This document shows, piece after piece, positions 1 through 8,233 of a stretch of DNA of 64,000 nucleotides (positions are counted from its first letter, which is position 1; each line of letters begins with the position of its first letter). The DNA comes from Demequina maris (GTDB lineage: Bacteria > Actinomycetota > Actinomycetes > Actinomycetales > Demequinaceae): positions 227,879-291,878 of the forward strand of contig NZ_BBLX01000001.1 in NCBI RefSeq assembly GCF_000971155.1, read 5' to 3'. The position numbers and the translations under genes are program-made. The notes beneath the pieces are model-generated. The model did not search any database. It saw only the letters and a list, made by a program, of their open reading frames with translations, and had not been told where the DNA came from.

Positions 1-380
1 AGGCTCTCCTCGTCGCCAGCGACAGGCTCGAACGGGGTCGCGACATGGGCCACGACGGTCGTGTACGTCCACACCTCGCGGTCGAGCACGTGGACCGCCT
101 CGGCGCGCAGGGCGCTCGCCGGCGCTCCCGCCTCCTCGGCGGCCTCCCGCAGGGCCGCCGCCAGCGCCGCCTCGCCCTGGTGGCGCGCGCCGCCGGGGAT
201 GCCCCACGTGCCACCGTGGTGGCTCCACGCGGCACGATGCTGCAGCAGGATCCCCCGCTCGGGGTCGTGGGCGAGCAGCCCCGCCGCCCCGAACGCGCCC
301 CAGTAGCGGGTGCCGTCGGGCGCGACCGCCCAGTTGTCGCCCGGATCGCGATCGGCGCGCAGCCGAGGCGGGCGGCTCAC
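1..380 (-). CDS. NUDIX hydrolase, 3' part cut off by the window edge
   Basis: The visible N-terminal 126 residues, from a GTG start, carry a NUDIX box: a GG pair, then GEAALAAALREAAEEAG, close to the GX5EX7REUXEEXGU signature that binds the metal and the pyrophosphate of nucleoside diphosphate-type substrates. The segment before it (LLQHRAAWSHHGGTWGIPGG) is the usual strand leading into the box. The GTG overlaps the stop of the upstream DUF2254 gene (GTGA), so the two are probably translated together. The C-terminus lies outside the window, so the substrate class cannot be judged; a MutT-like house-cleaning role is only the generic guess. Confidence 0.85.
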   Translation of the reverse strand, partial: MSRPPRLRADRDPGDNWAVAPDGTRYWGAFGAAGLLAHDPERGILLQHRAAWSHHGGTWGIPGGARHQGEAALAAALREAAEEAGAPASALRAEAVHVLDREVWTYTTVVAHVATPFEPVAGDEES

Positions 381-1633
381 GCGTCCCCCTCGCCGCGCGC
401 CCGGGCCGCCGCCCGCGCCACGAGGTCCTCGTCGCCCGGGTCCGCCAGGCCGGCCACCGCGCGGCGCTCGGCCCGTCGCGAGGCCTCCCTCAGCACCTCG
501 GCCTCGGCGGGCGGCGCGATCCGCAGCAGCCCGCCGATCACGCGCTGGACCCGCAGGCCGACCTCCACGAGAGGTGCCCCGTCGCGGGCGACCGGCCGGA
601 CGCCGTCCTCGACCAGGTCCGCGAAGGAGACGGCCGGCACGTGGACGCGGGGATGCGAGGGTTCGGCCTCGGGCTCCGTCGTGAGCGCCGCCGTGAGCAC
701 GCGCTGGATCGCGTTGAGCGCCTCGATCGCGGTGCCCGGATCGTTGGTCGACGGCGAGAGCGCGCGGCTTCCGATCTCGCCGAGGGCGACCAGCCCGAGC
801 CGCGGGTCCTGGTCGTAGGTCCGGTGCCGCTCGATCATGAAGGCACGCCGGACCTCCGCCTCGGCGTCGTCCGCGCGGGGCCCCTCGACGCGCGCGAGGT
901 CCTCGCCCCGGGCGACCGCCGCGCCGGCACGGACGAGCACATGGATCCGGACCGCCGAGCCGTCGGCCGCGGCGGACAGCGCCGCCATGTCGACGTGCGT
1001 GACCACCCCGGCGTCCTCGGCCGGCACCGCCCAGGCCTGCGGCGGGACCGCGACGGGGGCCACCCCGCCGAGGTGCGGGCGCCGGGCGGACGCGGTGGCC
1101 GCCTCGCACGCGGCGGCCTCGACGCGATCCAGCACGTCGGACATGCGCCCGAAGTCGACGAGGTGCTGGATCCAGCGCAGCAGGGTGACCACGATGATCG
1201 CGATGACGACGAGCGTGCCCGCGTACAGCACGATGCGCCCGTCCTCGCCGTAGTAGCCGGTCGACAGCGCCGCGATGCCCACGATCGAGTACACGAAGGC
1301 GCCGAGGAACGTCGCGAGCGCGTGCTGCGAGGTCTGGTCCCGCACGAGGAGCTGGGTCGCGCGCGGCGTCGACACCGACGCCGCCGACGCGTAGGCGGAC
1401 ACCATCACGGTCAGCGAGAAGGTGGTCACCGCCAGCATGGAGGAGGCGAGGATCTGCAGCAGCGTCTGGACCGCGTCCTCGCCCAGGTCCACCGGCAGCA
1501 CCGAGGACGGCCACGAGCCCACCGCGCCCGCGAGCAGCGCGACCGCCACGGCACCCGCGGCGAAGGCCGCGAGGCGCGCCCACAGGCGCCGGGAGAAGCG
1601 CACGAAGGCGAGGCGCCACCCGCTCGCATCCAT
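377..1633 (-). CDS. DUF2254 family membrane protein
   Basis: The 418-residue protein has four predicted membrane helices in its first half (about residues 17-37, 58-82, 107-127 and 136-152) and a soluble C-terminal half. That half contains the motif ALSPSTNDPGTA, which matches the conserved SPS-NDP segment of the DUF2254 family. The ATG at 1633 follows GGAGGGA at good spacing and begins right before the first helix; the open frame runs further upstream but is then only antisense to the gpx gene. It is divergent from glutathione peroxidase and overlaps the next NUDIX gene by four bases. The biochemical role of the family is unknown. Confidence 0.85.
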   Translation of the reverse strand: MDASGWRLAFVRFSRRLWARLAAFAAGAVAVALLAGAVGSWPSSVLPVDLGEDAVQTLLQILASSMLAVTTFSLTVMVSAYASAASVSTPRATQLLVRDQTSQHALATFLGAFVYSIVGIAALSTGYYGEDGRIVLYAGTLVVIAIIVVTLLRWIQHLVDFGRMSDVLDRVEAAACEAATASARRPHLGGVAPVAVPPQAWAVPAEDAGVVTHVDMAALSAAADGSAVRIHVLVRAGAAVARGEDLARVEGPRADDAEAEVRRAFMIERHRTYDQDPRLGLVALGEIGSRALSPSTNDPGTAIEALNAIQRVLTAALTTEPEAEPSHPRVHVPAVSFADLVEDGVRPVARDGAPLVEVGLRVQRVIGGLLRIAPPAEAEVLREASRRAERRAVAGLADPGDEDLVARAAARARGEGDA

Positions 1634-1715
1634 GGCCGCTCCCTCCGTGCTCGCCTCCATCCTGCCTGCCCAGGGGCGGTTCCGCCGCCGCACGCGCCGG
1701 TGCCAGAATGGAGCG

Positions 1716-2216
1716 ATGAGCACGCTGCACGACTTCTCCGCGACCGCGCTGGACGGGTCCGAGCGCGACCTGTCCGAGTACGAGGGCCGGGTGGTGCTGG
1801 TCGTCAACACCGCCTCACGGTGCGGGCTGACGCCCCAGTTCGAGGGCCTCGAGGCGCTGTACCGCGAGCTCGGCGACGACGGCCTGGTCGTGCTCGGCTT
1901 CCCGTGCAACCAGTTCGCGGGCCAGGAGCCCGGCACGTCGGAGGAGATCGGCGAGTTCTGCCGCGGCAGCTACGACGTGACCTTCCCGATGTTCGCGCGC
2001 ATCGACGTGAACGGACGCGACGCGCATCCGCTCTACCGGTGGCTCAAGGCGCAGACGCGCGGCGTCACCGGCGGCCGCGTCAAGTGGAACTTCACCAAGT
2101 TCCTCGTGGGCCGGGACGGGCGCCTGATCCGTCGCTACGCACCGACCACCGATCCCGCGTCGATCGCGGCGGACGTGCGGGCGGCGCTGGCCGCCGTGCC
2201 GGCTCAGCCGAAATAG
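1716..2216 (+). CDS. gpx: Glutathione peroxidase family protein (thiol peroxidase)
   Basis: A 166-residue thioredoxin-fold peroxidase that reduces H2O2 or organic hydroperoxides. The peroxidatic position in NTASRCGLTPQ is cysteine (C36), not selenocysteine. The catalytic Gln/Asn context is kept in GFPCNQFAGQEPG, and the Trp-Asn motif in KWNFTKFLV. Length is normal for bacterial BtuE/Gpx proteins. Actinobacteria generally lack glutathione, so members of this family usually take electrons from thioredoxin; this is family knowledge, not visible here. The start is preceded only by a weak GGAG, and a CAGAAT element sits 8 bases upstream, so a leaderless message is possible. The 3' end overlaps the convergent YitT gene by 13 bases. 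Confidence 0.93.
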   Translation: MSTLHDFSATALDGSERDLSEYEGRVVLVVNTASRCGLTPQFEGLEALYRELGDDGLVVLGFPCNQFAGQEPGTSEEIGEFCRGSYDVTFPMFARIDVNGRDAHPLYRWLKAQTRGVTGGRVKWNFTKFLVGRDGRLIRRYAPTTDPASIAADVRAALAAVPAQPK

Positions 2217-2821
2217 CGCCCCGGGCGGTGGTTGATCGCGACCACGAGGTTGAGCAGCACGCCGCCGACGACCGAGCACACCAGGATCCACGGCTCGACG
2301 AGCGCGACCGAGGCGCCGATGACCACGATGTCGAGCGCGAGCTGCACGTAGCCGGCGCGCCAGCCGCGGGTCTTCTGCAGGTACTGCGCGAGGATGCCGA
2401 AGCCTCCGGCGCTGGCGCCGTGGCGGAACAGCACGATCATGCCGGTGCCGACCGCGAGGCCCGCGAAGATCGCGGCGTACATCGGGTCGATGCCCGCCAC
2501 GTCGATGAAGTGCGGGTGCAGGCCCACGCCGACCGAGATGAGGGCCACCGCGGACAGCGTCTTCAGCGTGAACGCCCAGCCCATGCGGCGCACCGCGAGC
2601 CAGTAGAACGGCACGTTGATGAGGAAGTAGACGACGCCCAGCTGCCAGCCGGACACGTAGCTCGTGAGGAACGCGACGCCCGCGAGGCCGCCGGTCACGC
2701 CGTCGATGGCGTTGAGCAGGTACATGCCCCAGGACATGAGGAACGAGCCGATCAGCAGCGCGAGCACGTCCTCCCAGACGGCATGCTTCTTGACGTCGAC
2801 GGGCGGCTCGATGACGGTCAC
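2204..2821 (-). CDS. YitT-type (YczE/YyaS/YitT family) membrane protein
   Basis: The 205-residue protein has five to six hydrophobic helices. It carries the family hallmark of an internal glycine-rich segment (FRHGASAGGFGILAQYLQ) followed by a helix and a short basic C-terminus (INHRPGRYFG). It starts with GTG at 2821, five bases after GGAGGA. The gene follows the MFS exporter on the same strand (64-bp gap) and may share its transcript. No substrate is established for the family; a small-molecule transport or membrane function is a guess. Confidence 0.8.
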   Translation of the reverse strand: MTVIEPPVDVKKHAVWEDVLALLIGSFLMSWGMYLLNAIDGVTGGLAGVAFLTSYVSGWQLGVVYFLINVPFYWLAVRRMGWAFTLKTLSAVALISVGVGLHPHFIDVAGIDPMYAAIFAGLAVGTGMIVLFRHGASAGGFGILAQYLQKTRGWRAGYVQLALDIVVIGASVALVEPWILVCSVVGGVLLNLVVAINHRPGRYFG

Positions 2822-2885
2822 GGGGTCCTCCGGTGATGCGCGGGCGTGCGGGTCGCCCCCTTCGGGGTCGGGGCGGCGGCCGGTC

Positions 2886-4145
2886 TCAGGACCCGGGGCG
2901 CGCGGCGACCCGGTCGTCGTCGGCCGCCAAGGAGGCTACCGCATCGTCCGCCGGGACCCGGGTGACGGCCCAGCCGGCGACGGCCGCGAGGACGCCGGGC
3001 ACGCACAGCGCGAGGCCCACCCAGGTGGGCGCGAGGTAGCCCCAGCCGGCGGCGATCACGGCGCCGCCGAGGAACGCGCCGAGGCTGTTGCCCAGGTTGA
3101 GGGCGGAGTGGTTGACGGCGGCGGCGATGGTCTGGCTGTCGCCGGCGACGTCCATGAGGCGGGTCTGGATCGCCGGGGAGATCGCCGAGGCGGTCGCGCC
3201 GACGAGGAAAAGCCCGAGCAGCAGCCCGGGGACGGTGCCCGAGGCGAGGGCGAGGATCAGCATCGACCCCGCGAAGGCGCCGAACAGGCGGAACACGGCG
3301 CGCATCGCGCCGTCGTCGGCCATGCGGCCGCCCACGAGGTTGCCGACCGTCATGCCGAGGCCGAGCACGATGAGCGCGAGCGGCACGAAGGCCTCGCTCG
3401 TGCCCGTCACCTCGGTGGCGAGGGGCGACACGTACGAGTAGACGGCGAAGAAGCCGCCGAAGCCCAGCGCGCCGGTGGCGAGCGCGAACCAGACCGCCGG
3501 GCGCGCGAAGGCCGACAGCTCGCGGCGGACGGTCGCGTGGGGGTCGCCGGGCGCCCGCGGCACGAGCAGGGCGATCGCGAGCGTGGTGAGCGCGAAGATC
3601 GCCGCGACGCCGAGGTAGGCGACGCGCCAGCCCGACTGCTGACCGACCCAGGTGATGACGGGGACGCCGATCACGTTCGCGATCGTGAGCCCGGACAGCA
3701 CGAAGGCGACCGCGCGCCCGCGCTTGCCGGGCCCCATGAGGTCGGCGGCCGCGAGGGCAGCGACGCCGAAGTAGGCGCCGTGCGGCAGCCCCGCGAGCAC
3801 ACGGGCGGCCACGACGGTCTCGAACGTGGGCGCCAGCGCGGAGGCCACGGTGCCGACGGTGAAGGCCACGGCGAGGACGGTGAGCAGCGCCTTGCGCGGG
3901 AAGCGTGCCGCCACGGCCGCGATCGTGGGCGCGCCGATGACGACGCCGATCGCGTACGCGGAGATGACGATGCCCGCCTTGGCGATCGCGGCGTCGGGGT
4001 CCTGCGCGTAGAGGCTCGGCAGCAGGTCGCGCGCGATGTCCGGAAGGAGCCCCATCGCGACGAACTCCGTGGTGCCGATGCCGAAGCCGCCGAGGGCGAG
4101 CGCGAGCAGGGCGAGGCGCGTGCGCGCGGGGCTGAGCGTGGTCAT
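2886..4145 (-). CDS. MFS transporter, DHA1 drug-efflux type (AraJ/Cmx-like)
   Basis: The 419-residue protein has twelve hydrophobic segments. The first helix and loop (LGGFGIGTTEFVAMGLLPDIA) are the signature of the AraJ/Cmx/NepI branch of DHA1 proton-driven exporters, and a motif-C-like glycine/proline pattern lies in helix 5. The C-terminus is short and acidic (VASLAADDDRVAARPGS). The ATG at 4145 places the N-terminus directly before helix 1; its ribosome site is weak. It lies upstream of the YitT gene on the same strand. The substrate (drug, sugar or nucleoside export) cannot be told from sequence. Confidence 0.87.
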   Translation of the reverse strand: MTTLSPARTRLALLALALGGFGIGTTEFVAMGLLPDIARDLLPSLYAQDPDAAIAKAGIVISAYAIGVVIGAPTIAAVAARFPRKALLTVLAVAFTVGTVASALAPTFETVVAARVLAGLPHGAYFGVAALAAADLMGPGKRGRAVAFVLSGLTIANVIGVPVITWVGQQSGWRVAYLGVAAIFALTTLAIALLVPRAPGDPHATVRRELSAFARPAVWFALATGALGFGGFFAVYSYVSPLATEVTGTSEAFVPLALIVLGLGMTVGNLVGGRMADDGAMRAVFRLFGAFAGSMLILALASGTVPGLLLGLFLVGATASAISPAIQTRLMDVAGDSQTIAAAVNHSALNLGNSLGAFLGGAVIAAGWGYLAPTWVGLALCVPGVLAAVAGWAVTRVPADDAVASLAADDDRVAARPGS

Positions 4146-4194
4146 GCGGGCCCGATCTGTGACGAGGAGCTGGGACTCGCTCGTCGTCGAGCGG

Positions 4195-4228
4195 GGGCGG
4201 GGCGCGGAGGGGGGATGGCGCCCCGCCC
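4195..4228 (-). terminator. GC-rich hairpin, probable terminator of the acyl-CoA oxidase gene
   Basis: Perfect 11-bp arms (GGGCGGGGCGC at 4195-4205 and its complement at 4218-4228) enclose a 12-base loop, about 60 bases past the stop of the gene ending at 4289 and upstream of the MFS start. There is no clear T-tract, as is common in high-GC actinobacteria. Confidence 0.6.
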
Positions 4229-4288
4229 GACCAGTGAACCACGGGCGGACGGCAACGATTCCCGCGCGACGGCGGGCCGACCGGGTCC

Positions 4289-6238
4289 TCAGGCGTCGAG
4301 CACGGGCGCCGTCAGCCAGTCGCGCGGGATGCCGAGGCCCTCGACCAGGGCCAGCGCGTGCGGCCGCAGCTCGCGGCACAAGGCGTCGATCTGGTCGCCG
4401 ATCGCCTTGGACCGCGCCGCGGTCACGCGGTTGTGCTCGAGGAACCAGGCGCGGTCGCCCGCGATGCTGGAGAGCGCGTACAGGCTGCACACGCGCTCGA
4501 GCACGTCGCGCGCCTCGGCGTCCTCGCACGCGTCCACGAGCTTCACCAGCGCGGCGAGCGTGACACGCTCCATATGGGCGCGCGCGACGAACTGCACGTG
4601 CGGCCCCAGCCGGTTGAAGGCCTCGAACTGGTCGCCGCCGGACTTCGCCGCGGCGCGCATGCGCCGCGCGAGCGACTCCAGCGAGTGCCGCTCCCTGTCC
4701 TCGAACATGAGCGCGTGCCAGCCGCGGTCGACCAGGGTGGTCTCCTCCGGGCGCCGGCGCGCCGTGTTCGCGAGGCGGTCGAGCATGAGGCCCGCCGCGG
4801 TGCGCTCCATCACCATCTCGCCGACCGCCTTGGTGGTGGCCTGCACCACGCCGGAGCGGTCGAGCGCGCCCCACGCGTGCTTGTAGTCGGTGAGCAGCGC
4901 CTTGGTCACCAGCTGCATGAGCACGGTGTTGTCGCCCTCGAACGTCGCGAAGATGTCGACGTCGCCGCGCAGCGCGGTGAGCTCGTTCTCGCTGAGGTAC
5001 CCGGCGCCGCCGCACGCCTCGCGCGCCTCCTGCACGGCGCGGTTGGCGAACCAAGTCTGCATCGCCTTCATGCCGGCGGCGAAGGTCTCGAGCTCGCGCT
5101 GGTCACGCTCGGTGCTCTCGTCCTCGCCCTGCACGTGCACGAGCGCGCCGATCAGCTCGTTCTGCGCCGCGCCGAAGGCGTACGCGCGGGCGACGAGCGG
5201 GAGCAGGCGCCGCTGATGCACGACGTAGTCGAGCAGCAGCACGCCGTCGGGACGCCCCGGGGCGGGGAACTGCCGTCGCCGCAGCGCGTGGCGCGTCGCG
5301 ATGGACAGCGCGCGCCGCGCCGCCATCGCCCCGCCGCCGCCGACGCACACGCGGCCGCGCACCAGCGTGCCGAGCATCGTGAAGAAGCGGCGGTTCGGGT
5401 CGGCGATCTCCGAGCGGTACGTGCCGTCCGCGTCGACGCCGCCGTAGCGGTCGAGGAGCATGCGGCGGGGCACCCGGACGCGGTCGAAGCGGAGCGTGCC
5501 GTTGTCGATGCCGAGCAGGCCGCCCTTGTGCCCGTGGTCGCCGCTGGTGACGCCGGGCAGGTCGCGCCCCTCCTCATCGCGGATGGGCACCAGGATCGTG
5601 TGGACCCCGTGCCGCTCCCCCGCGACGACGAGCTGGCCGAACACCGCCGCCATGCGGCCGTCGCGCGCGGCGTTGCCGATGTACGCCTTGGTCGCGGCGT
5701 CCGTCGGCGAGTGCACCTCGAGCTCGTCGGTCTCCGGCAGGTACGTGATCGTGGTCTCGAGGCTCGCGACGTCCGAGCCGTGGCCGAGCTCCGTCATCGC
5801 GAAGCAGCCGAGCAGCTCCATCGACGTCACGCCGGGCAGGAACGTGTCGTGGTGCCACGCCGTGCCGAGGTTCGCGATGGCGCCGCCGAACAGCCCGAAC
5901 TGGACGCCCGACTTGATGGTGACCGACAGGTCCGTCTGCGCGAGGGTCTCGAACGTGAGCACGGCCTCGAGCGGGTCCGCATGCGCGCCGTGCCGCTCGG
6001 GCACGCCGGCCGACCCGAAGCCCGCCTCGTCGAGCGCCCGCAGCCGCGCGAGCGTCCAGTCGCGCGACGCCTCGATCCCCAGCTCGACCGGGCGCAGCGC
6101 GCCCTCGGCCGGGAAGGTCGCCCGGTTCACCGCGCGCTCGGCCGCGTACGGCCCGTCGAGCGCGCTCCGCAGGGCCGCGCCCAGCGTGGTGAGGCGCTCC
6201 TCGGCGAGCGGGGCGGGGGTCTCGTCGGTCAACGTCAT
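4289..6238 (-). CDS. Acyl-CoA oxidase-like / acyl-CoA dehydrogenase superfamily enzyme
   Basis: The 649-residue flavoprotein is predicted to catalyse the first, FAD-dependent alpha,beta-desaturation step of fatty acid beta-oxidation. CFAMTELGHGSDV and the following TDAATKAYIGNAA segment match the acyl-CoA oxidase subgroup rather than short-chain dehydrogenases of about 380 residues; the length (about 650) and the C-terminal helical domain also fit ACOX proteins. The motif FATFEGDNTVL holds the expected catalytic glutamate region. Oxygen versus ETF as electron acceptor cannot be decided from sequence. The ATG at 6238 follows GAAGGAG. The gene lies 26 bases after a TetR gene on the same strand, divergent from thiolase and FabG4, so it is probably part of one regulon. 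Confidence 0.88.
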   Translation of the reverse strand: MTLTDETPAPLAEERLTTLGAALRSALDGPYAAERAVNRATFPAEGALRPVELGIEASRDWTLARLRALDEAGFGSAGVPERHGAHADPLEAVLTFETLAQTDLSVTIKSGVQFGLFGGAIANLGTAWHHDTFLPGVTSMELLGCFAMTELGHGSDVASLETTITYLPETDELEVHSPTDAATKAYIGNAARDGRMAAVFGQLVVAGERHGVHTILVPIRDEEGRDLPGVTSGDHGHKGGLLGIDNGTLRFDRVRVPRRMLLDRYGGVDADGTYRSEIADPNRRFFTMLGTLVRGRVCVGGGGAMAARRALSIATRHALRRRQFPAPGRPDGVLLLDYVVHQRRLLPLVARAYAFGAAQNELIGALVHVQGEDESTERDQRELETFAAGMKAMQTWFANRAVQEAREACGGAGYLSENELTALRGDVDIFATFEGDNTVLMQLVTKALLTDYKHAWGALDRSGVVQATTKAVGEMVMERTAAGLMLDRLANTARRRPEETTLVDRGWHALMFEDRERHSLESLARRMRAAAKSGGDQFEAFNRLGPHVQFVARAHMERVTLAALVKLVDACEDAEARDVLERVCSLYALSSIAGDRAWFLEHNRVTAARSKAIGDQIDALCRELRPHALALVEGLGIPRDWLTAPVLDA

Positions 6239-6264
6239 TGTTGCTCCTTCGATCTCGTGAGGGG

Positions 6265-6888
6265 TCAGGGGGCGATCGCGCCCTTGAAGCCGGGCGTGAA
6301 GAGTGCGGTGATGTGGGTGACGACCTCGGCGCGCGGGGGCCGCGGCTCGGTGAGCATCCACTGGTCGGCGGCCGCGCGGATGAAGCCCACGAGCCCGTGG
6401 CCCCAGATCGGGGCGGACGAGGCGTCGAGCCCCGAGAGCTCGAGGCGCTCGGCGATCGCAGCGGACACGTGGCGCCCCATGATCTCGGGCATCGCGCCGG
6501 CCGGGTCGGACTCGGGCGAGCCCTGCGCCGCGGGCGCGGCCATGACGAAGCGGTAGATGTGGGGGTCGTGCTCGACGAGGCCGAGGTAGGCGTCGGCGAG
6601 GTCCCCGGCCATGCGGCCGAGGTCCGCCGGGTCGGTGAGCTCGAGCGCCGCCATCAGGCCCGTGTGGATGTAGTCGTGGACCGCCTCGACGATCGCGCCG
6701 TAGAGGCCCGCCTTGTCCCCGAAGTGGCGGTAGATCACTGTCTTCGAGGTGCCCGCCCGCGACGCGATGTCCTCCATGCCGACCCCGGGTCCGTGGACGC
6801 GGATCGCGCGCAGGGCGTGGGAGACGAGCTCGCGGCGCCTGTCGACGCGATGCTGCTCCCAGCGGGTGTCCCTGCCATCGGTGGCCAT
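6265..6888 (-). CDS. TetR family regulator of the fatty-acid gene block
   Basis: The 207-residue protein has an N-terminal helix-turn-helix (GMEDIASRAGTSKTVIYRHFGDKAGL, about residues 37-62) typical of TetR repressors and a helical ligand-binding C-terminal domain. It is transcribed with the acyl-CoA oxidase-like gene and divergently from the thiolase-reductase-hydratase genes. A 16-bp-arm inverted repeat sits between the two start codons. The natural inference is autoregulation and control of both arms in response to an acyl-CoA; the ligand is not visible from sequence. Confidence 0.88.
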   Translation of the reverse strand: MATDGRDTRWEQHRVDRRRELVSHALRAIRVHGPGVGMEDIASRAGTSKTVIYRHFGDKAGLYGAIVEAVHDYIHTGLMAALELTDPADLGRMAGDLADAYLGLVEHDPHIYRFVMAAPAAQGSPESDPAGAMPEIMGRHVSAAIAERLELSGLDASSAPIWGHGLVGFIRAAADQWMLTEPRPPRAEVVTHITALFTPGFKGAIAP

Positions 6889-6900
6889 GGCACCACCATA

Positions 6901-6937
6901 ACCAGTACTCGCGGTATCTGCTACCGTCAGTATCGGT
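6901..6937. promoter_or_regulatory. Palindromic operator between the TetR gene and the thiolase gene
   Basis: The arms follow ACCNNTACTNNCGGTA (6901-6916) and its complement (6922-6937), with 12 of 16 positions conserved between arms and a 5-base spacer. The region is notably AT-richer than its surroundings. It lies 12 bases upstream of the TetR start (6888) and 27 bases upstream of the thiolase start (6965), where a repressor would block both divergent promoters. Assignment to the adjacent TetR protein is inference from position. Confidence 0.75.
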
Positions 6938-6964
6938 TAGTCACCGAGACGTATCGGAGGAGCT

Positions 6965-8233
6965 ATGCACCACAAGGTCGTGGTCGTCGGCGGGAACAGG
7001 ATCCCCTTCGCCAAGGCGGGAGGCCCGTACGCGCGGGCCTCCAACCATGACATGCTCACGGCGGCGCTGGACGGGCTCGTCGCCCGCGCCGGGCTCGCCG
7101 GAGAGCGCCTCGGGGAGGTGGCCGGCGGCGCCGTCCTCAAGCACCCGAACGACTTCAACCTCACCCGCGAGGCGGTGCTGAGCTCCGCGCTGGCGCCCGA
7201 GACGCCGGCGTGCGACCTCCAGCAGGCGTGCGCGACGGGCCTCGAGACCACGATGTACATCGCGAACAAGATCGCGCTGGGGCAGCTCACCAACGGCATC
7301 GCCGCGGGCGTGGACTCGGCCTCGGACGCGCCCATCTCCGTGAGCGACCCGCTGCGCCGCATCCTGCTGCAGGCCTCGCGGGCCCGCAGCGCCAAGGAGC
7401 GCCTCGCCGCGTTCGCGAAGGTGCGTCCCGCGCACCTCGCGCCGGCCGCGCCGCGCGTCGCCGAGCCGCGCACCGGCCTGTCGATGGGCGACCACCAGGC
7501 GCTCACCACGACCCGCTGGCACATCGACCGCGCGTCGCAGGACGAGCTCGCCGCCGCCAGCCACCACCGTCTCGGGGAGGCCTGGGGCCGCGGCTTCTTC
7601 GACGATCTCGTCACGCCCTACCTGGGCGTCACGCGCGACGCCGTCCTGCGTCCCGACACCAGCGTCGAGAAGCTCGGCACCCTCAAGCCCGCGTTCGGCG
7701 GCCCGGACGGCACCATGACGGCCGGCAACTCGACCCCGCTGTCGGACGGCGCCGCCGCGGTGCTGCTCGCGAGCGAGGAGTGGGCCGCGGAGCATCACCT
7801 CACCCCGTGGGCGCGCATCGTCGACGCCGAGGTCGCCGCGGTCGACCACCCGGGCGGCGCGGACCTGCTGCTCGCCCCCGTCGGCGCGACCGGCCGGCTC
7901 CTCGCCCGCCAGGGCCTCACCGTCGACGACATCGACCTGTTCGAGATCCACGAGGCCTTCGCCTCGACCGTGCTCGCGACGCTCAAGGCGTGGCAGGACG
8001 AGGACTACTGCCGCGCGCTCGGGCTCGACGGCCCGATCGGCACGATCGACCGCGACCGCCTCAACGTCACCGGCTCGTCGCTCGCGGCGGGCCACCCGTT
8101 CGCCGCCACCGGCGCGCGCATCGTCCCCACCCTCGCCAAGCTGCTGCACGAGCGCGGGCCCGGCACCCGGGGGCTGATCTCGGTGTGCGCCGCGGGCGGC
8201 CAGGGCGTCGTCGCGATCCTGGAGGCCGTGTGA
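6965..8233 (+). CDS. Acetyl-CoA C-acyltransferase (thiolase), FadA2/FadI-like
   Basis: The 422-residue thiolase catalyses CoA-dependent cleavage of 3-ketoacyl-CoA (or the reverse condensation). The acyl-accepting cysteine lies in CDLQQACATGLETT. The His-containing HEAFAST motif and the C-terminal CAAGGQGV motif with the second catalytic cysteine are present. GGAGG precedes the ATG. The stop overlaps the start of the FabG4-like gene by one base. Gene order thiolase, large reductase, MaoC hydratase resembles the mycobacterial fadA2-fabG4-htdX neighbourhood, which supports a role in CoA-linked fatty acid degradation or chain remodelling. Confidence 0.92.
   Translation: MHHKVVVVGGNRIPFAKAGGPYARASNHDMLTAALDGLVARAGLAGERLGEVAGGAVLKHPNDFNLTREAVLSSALAPETPACDLQQACATGLETTMYIANKIALGQLTNGIAAGVDSASDAPISVSDPLRRILLQASRARSAKERLAAFAKVRPAHLAPAAPRVAEPRTGLSMGDHQALTTTRWHIDRASQDELAAASHHRLGEAWGRGFFDDLVTPYLGVTRDAVLRPDTSVEKLGTLKPAFGGPDGTMTAGNSTPLSDGAAAVLLASEEWAAEHHLTPWARIVDAEVAAVDHPGGADLLLAPVGATGRLLARQGLTVDDIDLFEIHEAFASTVLATLKAWQDEDYCRALGLDGPIGTIDRDRLNVTGSSLAAGHPFAATGARIVPTLAKLLHERGPGTRGLISVCAAGGQGVVAILEAV

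Noticed and set aside
2664-4886. A 740-codon + strand frame
   Set aside because: Antisense to the MFS and acyl-CoA oxidase genes; no ribosome site or domain.
4289-6238. Naming the acyl-CoA oxidase-like gene fadE5 from its neighbours
   Set aside because: The TELGHGS and TKAYIGNAA motifs place it in the ACOX subgroup, not with mycobacterial FadE5.
6943-6960. Second half-site of the fatty-acid operator (accgagacgtatcgg)
   Set aside because: Only a few bases match the palindrome arms and symmetry is poor.
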